Position numbers and translations under genes: made by a program. Positions 23,806-36,257 of a DNA stretch of 64,000 bases are shown piece after piece; position 1 is the first letter of the stretch, and every line of letters starts with the position of its first letter. This stretch comes from Buddleja alternifolia (Eukaryota > Streptophyta > Magnoliopsida > Lamiales > Scrophulariaceae). The stretch is from positions 23,451,101-23,515,100 of the forward strand of contig CM033396.1 in assembly GCA_019426215.1 (NCBI GenBank), read 5' to 3'. The notes under the pieces were generated by a model. That model had not been told where the DNA came from and did not search any database. It worked only from the letters and a program-made list of their open reading frames with translations.

Positions 23806-24084
23806 TCTAGCAAAAGCGGTGAAGACTTTAGCAGCAATAATTCACCAAGGAGCAATAATTCAACTATAAGACAGAAGCAATAAATTCAAGGGACAGCTCT
23901 TGCAGACAACATTCAAAGTTTCAGCAACCTTTTTACTGTTTACTTTAATTTATTTTGGCCGCATGTGGCATTATTGGTAGTTACTGTTCATATAATAGAG
24001 GCAACACTATAGCTTTACCAGCTACCTATTGCGGATGTCAAACTTTTATTTCAGTTTGTTGTAATATTTTTCAATTCTGAGGCC

Positions 24085-24092
24085 TATAAAAG
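24085..24092 (+). promoter_or_regulatory. Pararetroviral promoter TATA box
   Basis: CCTATAAAAGGACC lies ~280 nt after the last stop of the broken ORF and just before a pyrimidine-rich start-site region. Its place between ORF end and primer site is that of the caulimovirid full-length transcript promoter. Confidence 0.6.
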
Positions 24093-24180
24093 GACCTCTC
24101 CCCTCATTTGTAAAAACCGCCCCTTAACATTCTCCAACCCACACTTCTTGGTTGCTAGAGAATCTCTCCACTTTTCTTGT

Positions 24181-24186
24181 AATAAA
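24181..24186 (+). terminator. AATAAA poly(A) signal of the pararetroviral block
   Basis: AATAAA about 95 nt downstream of the TATA box. Caulimovirid genomes place the poly(A) signal shortly after the transcript start so that transcripts are terminally redundant. Confidence 0.5.
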
Positions 24187-24577
24187 ATATCTACTTTGTG
24201 TGCAAAAATCTCTTGTAAGTTTTTATGCTTTATTAATATGCATAGTGAGTAGTTTACCCCTAGGGACGGGATTTCCCTACTATTTAAAAATGTTATAGTT
24301 CTCTCATGCTCAAAAAATACAAAAACATTAAAAAACCAAAAAACCAAAAACAATAAATATGCTCAAAAACCAAATAAAAAATAAATTTTTTAAAAATAAC
24401 AATGAACAGTAGTAACCTTCTACCCTTTCATCATCTCAAAAATATGTTTTAGATGTACAAATTCTTGTTTTCAATAATCTCTGATACTGCTTTGGGAAGA
24501 TTTTGTTTACCTTCCCGGTGTATATCAGTCGACAGACAAAATGTGCGGGATAATTCTCCCCCAGTGTGCAAGCAATC

Positions 24578-24589
24578 TGGTATCAAAGC
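24578..24589 (+). other. tRNA-Met primer-binding site
   Basis: TGGTATCAAAGC differs by one base from the site complementary to the 3' end of initiator tRNA-Met (TGGTATCAGAGC). It lies ~460 nt after the probable transcript start, as in the leader of plant pararetroviruses. Sequence beyond ~24640 belongs to a different element, so the first viral ORF is missing. Confidence 0.65.
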
Positions 24590-24639
24590 AGTGTTCCTGA
24601 GTTTAAATTATTAAATGAGTTAAGACTATATTTTAAAAT

Positions 24640-25917
24640 TCAAAAGGGTAAGACAACTACTTTACTCCAGATCCAAGATACCCCTACCTCAAAGGTGTTC
24701 AAACCATAGTGTTTTCGCTGACTTTCCTCTTTCAACATGTTTTCGTATCTTATGGTGCTTTCGGCTAAGTTCCTAAAGTTAGAAAATATCATCCCATCGA
24801 ATTTTATTCTATACTCGAAGGACATATTTTGTTGGGCTAATTGGACTAATTGGGGATTTTGTATGTTCTCGGGAATGGGAAATCTCGGTCTACCCAATCA
24901 GGGTACGGTTTCCAAGTATTAAACTGTGGTTTCTTCGAAACCCCGGTCCGTACATCCTTTCGATAGCCAATTCCACTTGGTTTTGGAAAGGATCCTGAAC
25001 CTGTGGTCCGATATATCCCCCCACATAACTGTTAGGCAAGCATTGCCCCCCAGCATTAGGAACTTGAAAATTATTCGTATAGGCAAGTTTTGATTTCCTA
25101 CATTGTAAGGGGTGTTCGAAATCCCTAGATAATGTTGGTTTCGCCCCCCGGTATAAAATTCTTGGGCGAAACTAACACTTGGTTCAAAATTCCCAATGTT
25201 GACACTCGGAGGATAACCAGCAGGCAGGCAGGATAGGGAAGTTTTGCCTAGCAGGTTGGGAATTAAACTGGTTTGCGTTCGTATTTTGGAAATTAAAGGA
25301 CGTGGGATGTGGAGTCTAGTAAGCGTTCGATTGTCTCACTCCCGGTTGCCCCCCAGGATGTTGTTGATTTGCAACATTATGTTCTTCGAGGGGTGTAGGA
25401 TTCGAAGTTTGGCCCACCTCGGGTCGACTGTCTCTTGTTCGAGATATCTCAAGGATAACCTAAAGGAATTTCGTTTGGATTCATGTGTATAGTTCGAGTC
25501 CTAGATTCGATTGACACTAACTGAGATACTTTTTTCTACTAAAACGTTGTGCCTACTGATTAAAGGCTCGAGCACTAAAGTTATTTGGGTATTTATGATA
25601 TTCGAAAAAACGTCGCACGTTTGATTGAAGATTTCACCCAACTCTGTAATCACTCGAGTAACTTCTCGAGCAAGTCCTTCTCGAGCACTTATTGCAATAT
25701 CTTGCACAATCGCAGTAAATATGCGGGCCGATTCTTGGGCCAATGCTCGATATTGATCGTCGAATTCTCTTCTTTGATCTTCTCGAGCAACTGCTAAAGT
25801 TTGTTTCATGACCCTAACAAACTGTTTGTACATTTTGTCCGCTCTAACCTTATGTTTCGAAATTGGTTGAGCGTCAAAATCATCTCCCACATCGTCTCTA
25901 AGAGATTCTTCCGACAT
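24640..25917 (-). pseudogene. Ty3/gypsy gag-like remnant
   Basis: The minus strand opens at ATG 25917 (MSEESLRDDVGDD) with a 138-codon frame that is largely helical and charged (DKMYKQFVRVMKQ, AREDQRREFDDQYRAL). After many breaks between 25500 and 24900 it shows gag-like text such as FRNLAESTIRYENMLKEESQ near 24715-24775. It lies directly downstream of an LTR end and primer-like site, as gag should. No pol part remains; the element is truncated where the pararetroviral block begins. Confidence 0.5.
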
Positions 25918-25999
25918 TATGCAGGAAACAAGAATTTGTTTACCAATTTTTTAGAAGATCAGTTATCTAAACCGACTCCCTCTGTGGTAGCCAAAAATT

Positions 26000-26708
26000 T
26001 GTTTCGTGGTGAAAACAAATTAGAATGAGGTGAATCCGAATGTTCGTTCCGAGCCCCGTGATAATCTATAAATTAAGATTATCTTTCAACCTTTGCGTTC
26101 GATGTGCTGGGTGGTGGTTCAAGTCTTAAATTACGTCTTAGTTATTTGTTTCGAATATAAAGACGAGTAAATCGAATAACTCAAGTCAAGATAAAATTAA
26201 CCTATCAAATACTTAAATCTGAAAAAAGGGTAATTTATACCTCCATGAGAGTCTTCGAATGAGGAATACAAGTAGATACTGAGGTGCACTTTGCAGCCTT
26301 CGACGATTCCTTGTTACAAACGGAACTCCTAGATTACGCTAAGAACTACTCCTACACTAGAGCTAATTCTAAGAAAGAAAGCAAAAACGTAGAGTTTTTG
26401 TGATTCTGATGATGATCCCCTTTTCTTTTTTGGCCACCTATATTTTGGTCTTGAGGAACCCACGTTCTTGTTTTTCGGGAACTGCCTTCAACTGCCTCCA
26501 ACTGTCCCTTTCAAATTTCTCGAGTTGGCGCACCTTCCTTGAATGCAGATTTCTGGCTTTTTGGGCTCTCTTCATTTCTTCGGATTCGATGATTGGTTTT
26601 TCATTATTCATTTGTGGGTCCCACTTTCTCTCTTTTTTCGAATTTCCCTAATCTTAGGCTATATGGGCTTTATAATTCGAAAGCCCAAATTATTTTATAG
26701 TGTAAACA
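26000..26708 (-). repeat. Candidate 5' LTR of the minus-strand gypsy element
   Basis: On the minus strand the segment begins TGTTTACAC (26708) and ends CGAAACA (26000), giving TGTTT/AAACA inverted ends. Immediately after it comes AATTTTTGGCTACCACAGAGGG, the spacing expected of a gypsy primer-binding site starting with TGG (25976-25993). No partner LTR is in the window. Confidence 0.5.
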
Positions 26709-28300
26709 CTATTCGACTTTTATGTAATTATGTTGCTTTTGTAAAGTTTTATTTTATAAGGATCAAAGTTATATATCTCCAAAAATTATTGGATCCATGT
26801 GCAATTAAAAGAAAGTAGTTAAAAAAAGGAGGAGGCTATTGCCTTAATTGAAGATGCAAAATGGGCTATTTGACTAAATGTCCTTTTCAAAAACCATGCC
26901 ATACCTCCGATAACTCGGTGCAAGTCTGACATCATCCAAAACTTGAATCTTAAGTTTCATTATTTTATTTTAACAACAATAATATAATTAAAAATGTGAA
27001 AGAAGGGAGAAATATGGTGAGAAAAGAATACTCCTAAAATGCGGAAAAATTAGAAAATGATATTTTATGTCTTGCAAGTAATATTTTTATCCTTAAACTA
27101 GTTTATCAATAATAAAATCGGGGATATCGAACTTCAACTTTTTCAGCCCCCAAGTTTATTAACTCTATTTATTCATCTCTCATTTTCACTCCCTTATCTT
27201 CATCTTGTCTCATAATTCCTTTGTTTTTCAAATTAAAAGTCTGAAACTTTAGGCATTTAGTATTACAAAAGAACTAAATTGGATACGGATTTATATTTGG
27301 GTCAATATACAATATACATAATATAACTGTTGAATAATTATAAAAAGTTAAAGGAACATGATTTGTTAATATCGAGAAACTGTGTTATTTGTAAGATAAC
27401 CTTTTAATTAATAAAAAAAAGAATTACAACATCTATGTATTGTTGCTTACACTCTTATAAGGTTTTAGTCTTTTCAGAGCTTCTGACCTTTTTTACCTAT
27501 TGTTGCTAATTGTGAAAATTATACTTTTACTAACTAATAAAACAAGTTATAAATGCATACGTGCTTTAGAGTTGAGCACAAATTAAAGCTTAGGTTATAT
27601 CATTAACTCTTTATTAAAATATACAATTGTAAAATTAATACATAATACATTCTTAGAACAACGGCATTCTCCTTCGTCCATATGGAACAATCATTTATAT
27701 TGTAAAAACTAGCTATACTTTAATATTTTAAACTACTAGATAAATCGATCTTTGACAATATTTATTTCATTCCTATGTCATTTTTTGTTACCAATTGTGA
27801 TATCAAAATAAACCAAGTGACTATAATTTTTTTAATTCTTATGTTCATTTTTAGTTACCAATTGTGATATCAAAATAAAACCAAGCGACTATAATTTTTT
27901 TCTTTTGTCACTCATCGAACATACCAAGTATTGAAATGTTATACTAATATCGTTCCTTTTTCATCTTTATTCTATACAAATTCAGTCGTTTCCATTCACT
28001 TCCATTCCTACTTAACACTCGAGCCTAAGAACGTGAAGTAAGAAATATTGAAACTCCAACTCTTACTTCCTTGGAACAAGCTAAAAATGCGACAAAGCGA
28101 GACTCAAAACTTCCGACATGACCAAATTTGAAGCTGCTACAAGCATCACAACAAACGCCAACTCAGTATGAAGATTATACGATTTAGATGGGTAATTCTA
28201 TGGTAGATCGGGAGTATTGCTCCCGGTCCATTTTTCACCACACAAACACTTGGGGTGAAGTGGTTTACATAGGGCAGGTGAATGTGAAAGCCTTCCCACC
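26709..28300. other. AT-rich intergenic sequence with a tandem duplication
   Basis: No gene is seen. A 67-bp unit containing GTTACCAATTGTGATATCAA is duplicated at 27787 and 27854, both ending in ACTATAATTTTTTT. Confidence 0.55.
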
Positions 28301-29196
28301 TAGGTTGCACGGATACTCCTAAAAACACCTCGGTGCAGTGTCGGATACTCCTCGAACACCGATACGCGTCGGACACGCGTCGAATACGTGTCCAACACGC
28401 CACCTGGCGTGTCGGAAATGGGTGTGTCCGATACATTTTCAGATACTTTGGGGCATTTTTTTATATTTACAAAACTTAAGTGGGATAAATATTGAATCTC
28501 AAAAGTTTCTTTCTCCTCCAAAGCAGAACCCCCTGCTACTCATTCTCGCCCGCTGCTGCGCTTCTTCTCACCTGCTGCTGCTACTTCTTCTCTTTAAAGC
28601 TCAAACCAGCTGCTGCTGCTTTTTCTCACCTGCTGCTGCTACTTCTTCTCTTTAAAGTTCAAACCAGGTAAGTAGGTAACCTTCAACTTTTTAACTTTTA
28701 TTTATTGATATTTGATAATAATTGCTTGAAGTTTTGATTTGAGTCTGATTTAATCCTAAAGTTCTTGTTATAATATTTCTACTTCTACTATTCTAGCAAA
28801 CCTAGGGTTTTGATTTTTGAGAGTTTGATTTTTTTGTTTAATTCATTCACTTGTTCTTGGGTTGTTGCTCTATTAGGTAGAGTTAATAATTGTTTATTGT
28901 TTTAATGTAGAAATTATGTGTAAAACATATATGCATATGTAATAGAGAAAAGGTGTTTGGTAAAATTCCTAAGAGAAGAAATAGTAGAGAAGGGGAAATT
29001 ATGAAGATATAATATTTTGTTTCATTTTTGTATATTATTTATTTATTTAATACATATATGTATAAATATATATTATTTAATTATTTATATATAATCGTAT
29101 TCCCGTCGTGTCGTATCCTGAAATTTTGAAAAATCCATATCGCCGTTCCCGTATCGTGTCATATCCATATCCCCGTATCCGCACTCGTGCAACCTA
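28301..29196. mobile_element. Non-autonomous TIR element (TAGGTTGCAC ends)
   Basis: TAGGTTGCACGGATACTCC at 28301 and GTATCCGCACTCGTGCAACCTA at the right end (to 29196) are inverted. Subterminal regions are full of CGTGTCGGACAC-type motifs, e.g. 28380-28430 and 29100-29170, while the middle has several CTGCTGCTGCT units (28550-28640). No transposase is encoded and I could not define a target duplication. Confidence 0.65.
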
Positions 29197-30119
29197 ACTC
29201 CCCACTCATTTTGAATATGTGGTGTAAAATAAACTAGGAATAACACCCCGATCCACCTTAGAATTTTCCGATTTAGATTAGTACTACACAGCTATACGAT
29301 AAACCCTTGAACATTTGGAACTTCATAGACTAAATCCTTTCTCATTTGGAACTTCATAGACTAGGGGCTCATATGGTATTATTTTCGTTTTCAAATCTCT
29401 TTTTCAATGTGGAGAATTGAGTTTTAAATTCTGTAAAACAAAGCAGACTTTGCTACTGAGAAATTCACTCAAGAACAAGTCTTACCCAAATCATAAAATT
29501 GGGAAAAACCCATTACTTTTTATTTAGACTGGATTAGAAATTATATCAATGAGAACAAGGATGAAGTGTTGAGCTGCAACTTTTTTCGCAAAATTTCTCA
29601 TGAATAAGATTATTTAATTAAATCAGTACATTCAACACAATCAACTCAAAATTGCTAGACAGGGTCTTATAAATTGCCATAGAAAAGCAAATGAAACAAA
29701 CATAAAACAGGACATGATAAATAATAGAGAAACTTCATTACGTAAATCTCCACCACCACCGCAGACCGATCCAAGGGACAGAATCCTGCAAGAAAAGAGG
29801 TCACAATAAGAGATGCAAAACTCAAGGAAATTAAGAAAAATCAATTGATGTGTCAAGAACCCAACAGCATATATACTTTTACATGTTAAGATTTTAGTTG
29901 AAACATTAATAGTCAGTCAAGTTCTTCTGTATGCAAGTCTCCTAACTGATGCATATGCAGTTAAGCCATGGGGACAGAAATATCCTATGAAGATTGAATC
30001 TCATATTAGAAAATGATATTAATGTCTAACTGTGTATTGCCACGTAACTCAATATTAATTATTTGATAGTAAGTTTTGGTGATACATTAGCCCCATATAA
30101 AAATAAAACTCGGCAATAT
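29197..30119. other. Intergenic and 3' flank of eEF1B
   Basis: A 31-bp unit (TTTGGAACTTCATAGACTA) is repeated at about 29315 and 29346. TTTTCTTGCAG at about 29789 (minus strand) could be an acceptor for a 3'UTR exon of the eEF1B gene. Nothing else is recognised. Confidence 0.45.
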
Positions 30120-31988
30120 TTAAGCAGACTTACATATCTTGTTGAAGGCCACAATGTCACAACTCTGGACATATTCATTTATGGGTTCAACCGTGAGCTG
30201 CTCTTCAATGAGATCATCAACAGACACCAAGTCATCCACAATGGTCATCATAATCTGCAGCTTCTTGATGCCATATCCAACTGGAACAAGTTTAGCTGCA
30301 AAATCAACACAAAATTTGTTCACATATTATTCTTCAAACATGATTCAGGCACGAATATTATGCACGTAGCCAGAGTCAATCACTCAATTCTAAGAAAGAA
30401 AAAGTACATACATGCCCCCCAAAGTAGACCTTCAGCATGAATACTTCTGACTGCTTCCTCAAGCTTTTTCATGTCAGTCTCATCATCCCATGGTTTTATA
30501 TCCAATAGGACGGATGATTTTCCAGCTGAAATAAAATAACAACAATGTGTTAAGCTAGAGCTGCTACGAGATGATGATATTCAGATCAACTATGCAAACA
30601 CAGTATCACATTAACTCAGCCCCTTAATGGAAAGGATTAAGTATAAAATTTTCACCACGAATTACAACTCAATTTATAGGAATAAAAGGATAGAATGTTC
30701 AATGATTCATTGGACAAGATAGTCAATCCATGCACAGATGTAATGAGGAACTTACACTCTTTCTTCTTTCCAGATGCCTTCACAGCTGCTGCACGTTCTT
30801 CAGCAGCTTTCTTCTCTTCCTCTGTCTCTTCACCAAACAAATCCACATCGTCGTCATCGTCATCCTCATCAACTGCAGCCTGAAAGTTATATTACCATCC
30901 CAAATTCTAAAGTCATAAATATATGATCATTCAACTAAGTGAAAAAAGTACAGGCAAATCAAATTTAAAGGACACAGTGGTTAAATTTCTAGTATCAAAA
31001 ATTGAAATTGTTGATGAAGAAGGTTATATTCCATATCTTGCCTTACTGTCTGCAATTGGAGGAGTTGCAACAGCCTGAGTGACTGGAGCTGAACCCTCAA
31101 TAGTCACACCAGATCCTTCCCCAGAAACTCCACTGCAAGCACAAAATTCAAATAAATAAGCAAGCCAAAATATTTTATAATGTTAAATTCATATTTCATA
31201 TCAGGGACGTACGAGATCCTCAGCAACGCATCAATATGGTTGTACCAACGTGATACGTTTACGTAGTCAGATGATGGTGGCTTTGAGAGAGCGGCATGGA
31301 CGGTGAGATCATCTTTGGAAGCTTGATACCTGAAACAAGGTATCAACTTATGTTACACAAACACATACACGTTACTTGAATTTCTTTTTATAGCCTAACA
31401 ACACACTCGAGCAGATTAATATAACTCCATTGTTTTCACTCAATAATAATACAAATCCGTTCTCCTTTGACTTTGATAGCACTACACATCAGCTTCCTCA
31501 ACCATCCATGCCCCAATATTCACATCACAGAGAAATATTCTACCTTGAACCTTTTAAAGCCAAAAACCAGACCAATCATAGAAACACTACAAACCCACAT
31601 GCAATGTGATTCATCGGGTCGACGACGAGCAATCACATCCAAAGTGGGTCGAAGTCATAGAGGGATTGGTTAGATCTTGGTTGGCAAAGGGTAAATGTTT
31701 CACCATTGTCTATGGCAATTTCTTTCAATAAGACTAAATAACCTCCGTTCAGAATTGAAATTAGAATCTTTGGGAAGTTACATACTCGTGTTTGAATTAA
31801 CACTATATCTGTCTACCCAATAAACAAAATTGACATCACCATATTTCACCGATCAGACCTCCCATGACAAGTAAAGAGGAAAAGAAGTAAGTATAAACTC
31901 ACCCAGTAATATAACTGCGGGACAAAAGGTAGTCATCAAGCTTCTTGAGGCCAGAAGCTGAGCTCAGGTCATAGAAAGCGACAGCCAT
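30120..31988 (-). CDS. Translation elongation factor 1-beta (eEF1B-beta), six exons
   Basis: This subunit exchanges GDP for GTP on eEF1A in the cytosol. Exons: 31988-31903, 31329-31213, 31132-31042, 30879-30756, 30525-30412, 30295-30120; spliced 708 nt, 235 aa. The N-terminal part ([32 protein letters not shown]) is the GST-C-like anchoring region. A central acidic stretch [15 protein letters not shown] follows, then charged [12 protein letters not shown]. The C-terminal GEF domain begins [18 protein letters not shown] and holds [19 protein letters not shown] and the end [19 protein letters not shown]. Intron 3 has a GC donor (AAG|GCAAGA); the others are GT-AG. The last codons are uncertain: ATAT|GTAAGT near 30134 is a good donor, and splicing there would end the protein a few residues earlier. 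Confidence 0.95.
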
Positions 31989-32247
31989 TGCTCAATTAAA
32001 TCCGGGTCTGAAGCAGATCTGAACAGTTTCTTCCACACAACAGAAAAATTTATTTAAGCTAAAATATCCGAATCAAACTCCAACGTAAAACCAAATCATA
32101 CATATATTTATAGACACAAATACATACGTATACACATATATATAAAAGAGAAGTGAGAGGAGAGAATAGGTAGGAGTCTTACAGAGAGCGGCAGGCGGCA
32201 GAAGGTTTTGATTTGCGAGAGAGGAGGAGTGAAGAGGACTCACTCGC

Positions 32248-32255
32248 TAGGGTTT
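32248..32255 (-). promoter_or_regulatory. Telo-box in the eEF1B 5' region
   Basis: AAACCCTA on the minus strand, ~260 bp upstream of the start codon. Telo-boxes are known in promoters of plant translation genes such as eEF1A and ribosomal proteins. A donor-like CTCTCT|GTAAGA at about 32180 suggests a 5'UTR intron, which would put this site near the transcript start. Confidence 0.6.
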
Positions 32256-32289
32256 TATTGGCGCTACATGAGAGAGAGGTAAACTGCAC

Positions 32290-33370
32290 TTTGCCCCCTT
32301 CAATTTACATGCTATGCATTAAACACCCCATTAGACAACTAAACTATTATTTTACCCCATCAATATTCAATAATATGTCATTTATCAATTTTATTGCCTC
32401 TTTTTTTACTTTCTTCTTCTTTTTCGTTTTCTTTTCTTGTCTATTTTTTTTTAAAAAGAAAGATTATATAATCATTTTAAATTCTTATAATGACACTTAA
32501 TTGTCTTTCTTATAATATTAAATATACACAATTAGCCTTCAATGTGGAATTATATGTCTAAATATCCTCTTAAGTATCATATTTTGTCTAAACATTCGAA
32601 GGTACTACAATGACATTAAGTCATATTTGATTTGAATAATTTGAAAATCACTAATTTCAAGTTCATTAATATATTTATTAAATTTATTTTGATGATCCCA
32701 AATTATAATAGATTATGAGTTTCTTAAAATTTATATTTAACTATTTCAATATTATTATGGTAAGTTTCAAATCCACTAAATTTAGAGGCATGGAGATCTT
32801 TCCTTCAAATACATTCATCGAATCATCATTTACCATCCAAACACAACCTCAAGGTACTGTCCAACGCAATAATTATTCTTTTTCAGAAATATGTGCATCA
32901 ACGCTTGAGTATAAGTGTTTGATTGGATGAGATGCTAAATAGCAATATATATTTATTTTTAAGGAAGTAAGGATTTTATTTTTAAGAAGTTAATTTTTTT
33001 AAGAAAAGTTATTTTTTTGTGAGAAATTGGTATGAATGAAATTTTATTTTATAAGAAAATTTAGACATAGAAATTTAAAAATATGCAAAATGAATCTTAT
33101 TTTGCATCTGGATTTTTTTCTTCTCAATACTAAAGATATCAATTTTTTCCTATGTTAATACATTTTAGTATTCACATAACTTGATTCGCATAGTAAAAAA
33201 TTTGATTTTTTTTTAAGAAAAATAGTAGAGAAATGCCAATCAATCTTATTTTTTAAGGAAATTTGAGATTTTGTTTAAAAAAATATTGACCATAGCATTT
33301 CTTTGATATATTTTTAGAAAATGTCAAAATAATATTTTTTATTAAAAGAATCTCTGTATATTTGAAAATG
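32290..33370. other. AT-rich intergenic sequence
   Basis: Long poly-A/T runs and low complexity. I see no coding or structural signal that I can support. Confidence 0.5.
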
Positions 33371-33374
33371 GGGT

Positions 33375-33595
33375 ATCATCCAATTGGACCAACTCTTGTT
33401 AGTCTAATAGTATCAACTTTTACTTTCATGTAAAACGTCTTGCGCTCAATCTCAAACTGTCATAAGTTCTGACTTTTTTATCTTTATTTGGAGTTTTATA
33501 GGGACCGTGTGGCGAAGATTAAAAACTATCGACCCGAATTTGTCGAGTCAATGTATCCGCCTTCGTCTAGAATAAATAAATAAAAAAAAAAAACT
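33375..33595 (+). mobile_element. Diverged tRNA-derived SINE copy
   Basis: The 3' half (GGGACCGTGTGGCGAAGATT, ATCGACCCGAATTTGTCGAGT) aligns with the better copy at 36952-37153 (AACCCGAGTTTGTCGGACT), and it ends in an A-rich tail at about 33575. The 5' promoter boxes are too decayed to read. Confidence 0.5.
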
Positions 33596-33839
33596 CTTTT
33601 TCATTCATCCCTATGCAATAATAAAGTTGTAGAGGTTGAGACAAAAGCTCATGCTTTAGAGGTTTCATCTTCTAAGTTCTTCAAATATCCCAACTGTAGG
33701 CATTATTAGCTCGACCAGCCAACCTTTTTTTCCCCATCATAAACCAAAATTGTCTTTATTCCTTAAACTAACAAAGCATAACAGCCAGATCCGGGGATAT
33801 GTAATACCCTCAAACCCAATTAATTCTCAAGAACACTGA

Positions 33840-34343
33840 AGACTTGTTTGTTTACGTTTTCAAATACCATTATCTATTTCTAGGATCACAATTTTTGGAA
33901 AATCACCAACATATATTACAAATACCATTATCTAATTTTCAAATACCATTATCTATTTTTTGGATCACAATTTTTCAAAAATCACCAACATATATTACAA
34001 ATACCATTATCTAATTTGTGGATTACCATATTTCGAAAATCACCAACATATATTACATCACACTATTTCTCATCTATAATTACCTAGTCAAACTATTTTT
34101 TGCTTTTCTCTTTCTTATTTTACTATTCTTTTAAACACGCAATCACTGCCGAAATAACGAACTCAATCATTTTATACATCATACATCAATAAATGACATT
34201 TGATTTGACACATTTTACACTTCCTACCATTTTCTAAAAACATAAACCAACACAACACACATCATTTTCAAACCCATCCTCATAAAACACATTCCACGAG
34301 AAATTATCAAAATATTTACTCAAAAACATAAACAAAGAAAGCC
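33840..34343. mobile_element. Tourist-like MITE with internal tandem repeats
   Basis: ACTTGTTTGTTTACGTTTTCAAA at the left and ACTCAAAAACATAAACAAAGAAAGCC at the right are inverted and match the termini of the MITE at 21136-21681. The interior has about three copies of a ~55-bp unit (ATCACCAACATATATTACA at 33902, 33981 and 34041). Right flank begins TTA; the left duplication has decayed. Confidence 0.7.
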
Positions 34344-36257
34344 TTATACTATGCAAAAACATATTGATACAAAAGACCGTCGGTGGTTTTTGTAAACTCA
34401 TGCAAGGAAGTTCGCAATAACAAAATAAATGTGTAGCAACACATTCAACTATTACATGGAGAAGTTCCACAAAATTTCAAAACAAGGTTAACTAATCATC
34501 GGAATAGGCGTTCGTCCCTTCTTTCTGATTGCTGTCGAGGTTCTTATATCATGTAAATGCCTGCGCTTCATACAAAGTTCATACAAGGATAAGTTACTTC
34601 AAATGATCTCATTCTTGAAACATTGTCCGTATATTTTACAGAAGCGGAATTTAAATCAATATCTGGTAAAGAGGAGGGATGGTAAAGGATATATGTCTCA
34701 ATCTTGTGCATATGGACTTACATAGTGATACCATCTAAGTAAATGTCATACATATTATTCGTGGCTTTCTCTTCTATAGTTGTATATGAGAAGGCATCTA
34801 AATCATTGCAAAGCAAAAAAAATTTACTTCAGGAAGCTGTTTTCAGTTTGAAAACCAGAACCCATGATATATCCTCGAAAAATTTCCCAACTTCAATGCT
34901 TTAACAGTGACAACATGATTCTACTCTGTACATATTTCAAGCTGAAAGAAAGGTGTAAAGCAAACTAAAGAAACACAAAGATAAAAAGAAAAAAAAATTT
35001 AACATATACGAGTTTCCAATCTAATGCCTGAACTTTTCAAGGGTTATCCACTGGCTAGCTGAAAATTGTCAATATAAAAACTACCACCATGAATCAGTCT
35101 GACGGTGATATTGTCACCTCACTGTAGCTTAGTTCCTTTAGTCCTCCTGGAACCAACTTTTCTTCCTCCAACACATGCATTGTATACAAATGTCATAGAT
35201 AATCATGCATATAAATACACTCACTTCACTAATGCCAACTCGCATACACATGAATCTTCATACTCAGGCACATAATTCCAATGTATGATATGTGAATGAG
35301 TATGTAAATATAGTAAAAGAATTTATATATCAAACAAATTTATGATTTTCATTTTTATATTTAACACATGGTACATTCTGATTTTTATTTCTAATACAAA
35401 ATGTAAAATAATGTCGTTGTACATGTACACAAGGTGAAGGTCCAGATAATTAACGTGCCGCACCTGATTGTTGTCAGAATTTGCGTCTAGTGCTGATGGC
35501 ACTCTAACTTTGGATTCTAAAGTCCATCATAAATGGATTGTCAACCAAAAAATGAGGACCTTAGGTTTATAAGTAAGATGCATGCTATGTTTGATGTTGA
35601 TACTTCTTTGATTTATGTCATTTCAAACAAGTAAATTTTGCTTTATTTGATGTCTCATGACATATGATCTCAGGAAGGGAGTAATCCATGTTTTAGGCAT
35701 ACAGTTCCAAATACTGAGTGCCGCCGCACAAACTCATTTCTCACAAAAATCTAATTTTAGATTACATTATCAGAAACTCAAAATTATTTAATCATCCAAA
35801 CAGCTTCTTTTTGTTTTACTGGTGCCTAGGAAAAGAAATCCTTAGCAAAAGGATATTCTTATGCAAATTCAGGATATGCTAAAAGAAATGAATCTAATTC
35901 GAAAACAACTTGTTCCTATGACTCAAACTTAGATAATAATCGACAAACAAACATCTTCCTTGATAATAATTATCTCCCATCGCCAATATGGAGATGGGCA
36001 TCAATAGAAATGCATGCCTCACATAAAGTAACACCCACAGGCAGCAGCATTCACCAAATTTTAAATACACAATAATTTAACTTCGTTGTATATAATATAA
36101 GGGAAAAATTCATTTACTCCACATGAAATCACATCCGCGCACATATTGAAAGTGAAATTCAAATTCTTTAACAGTTAACCTAGACAAAGACTTTAAAAGA
36201 GATTTGATTGATATCAGACGACGATGAAAAAGAGTGAGTGTACCTATTAAAGAAAGA
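34344..36257. other. Intergenic and 3' flank of Sec61-gamma
   Basis: No coding exon is visible on either strand beyond short chance frames. The right part should include the 3'UTR of the Sec61-gamma gene. Confidence 0.45.

Noticed and set aside
30063..30440. Plus-strand frame of 125 codons
   Set aside because: It lies antisense to eEF1B exons 5 and 6.
34234..34470. Minus-strand 78-codon Cys/Leu-rich frame
   Set aside because: It starts inside a MITE and has no similarity I recognise.
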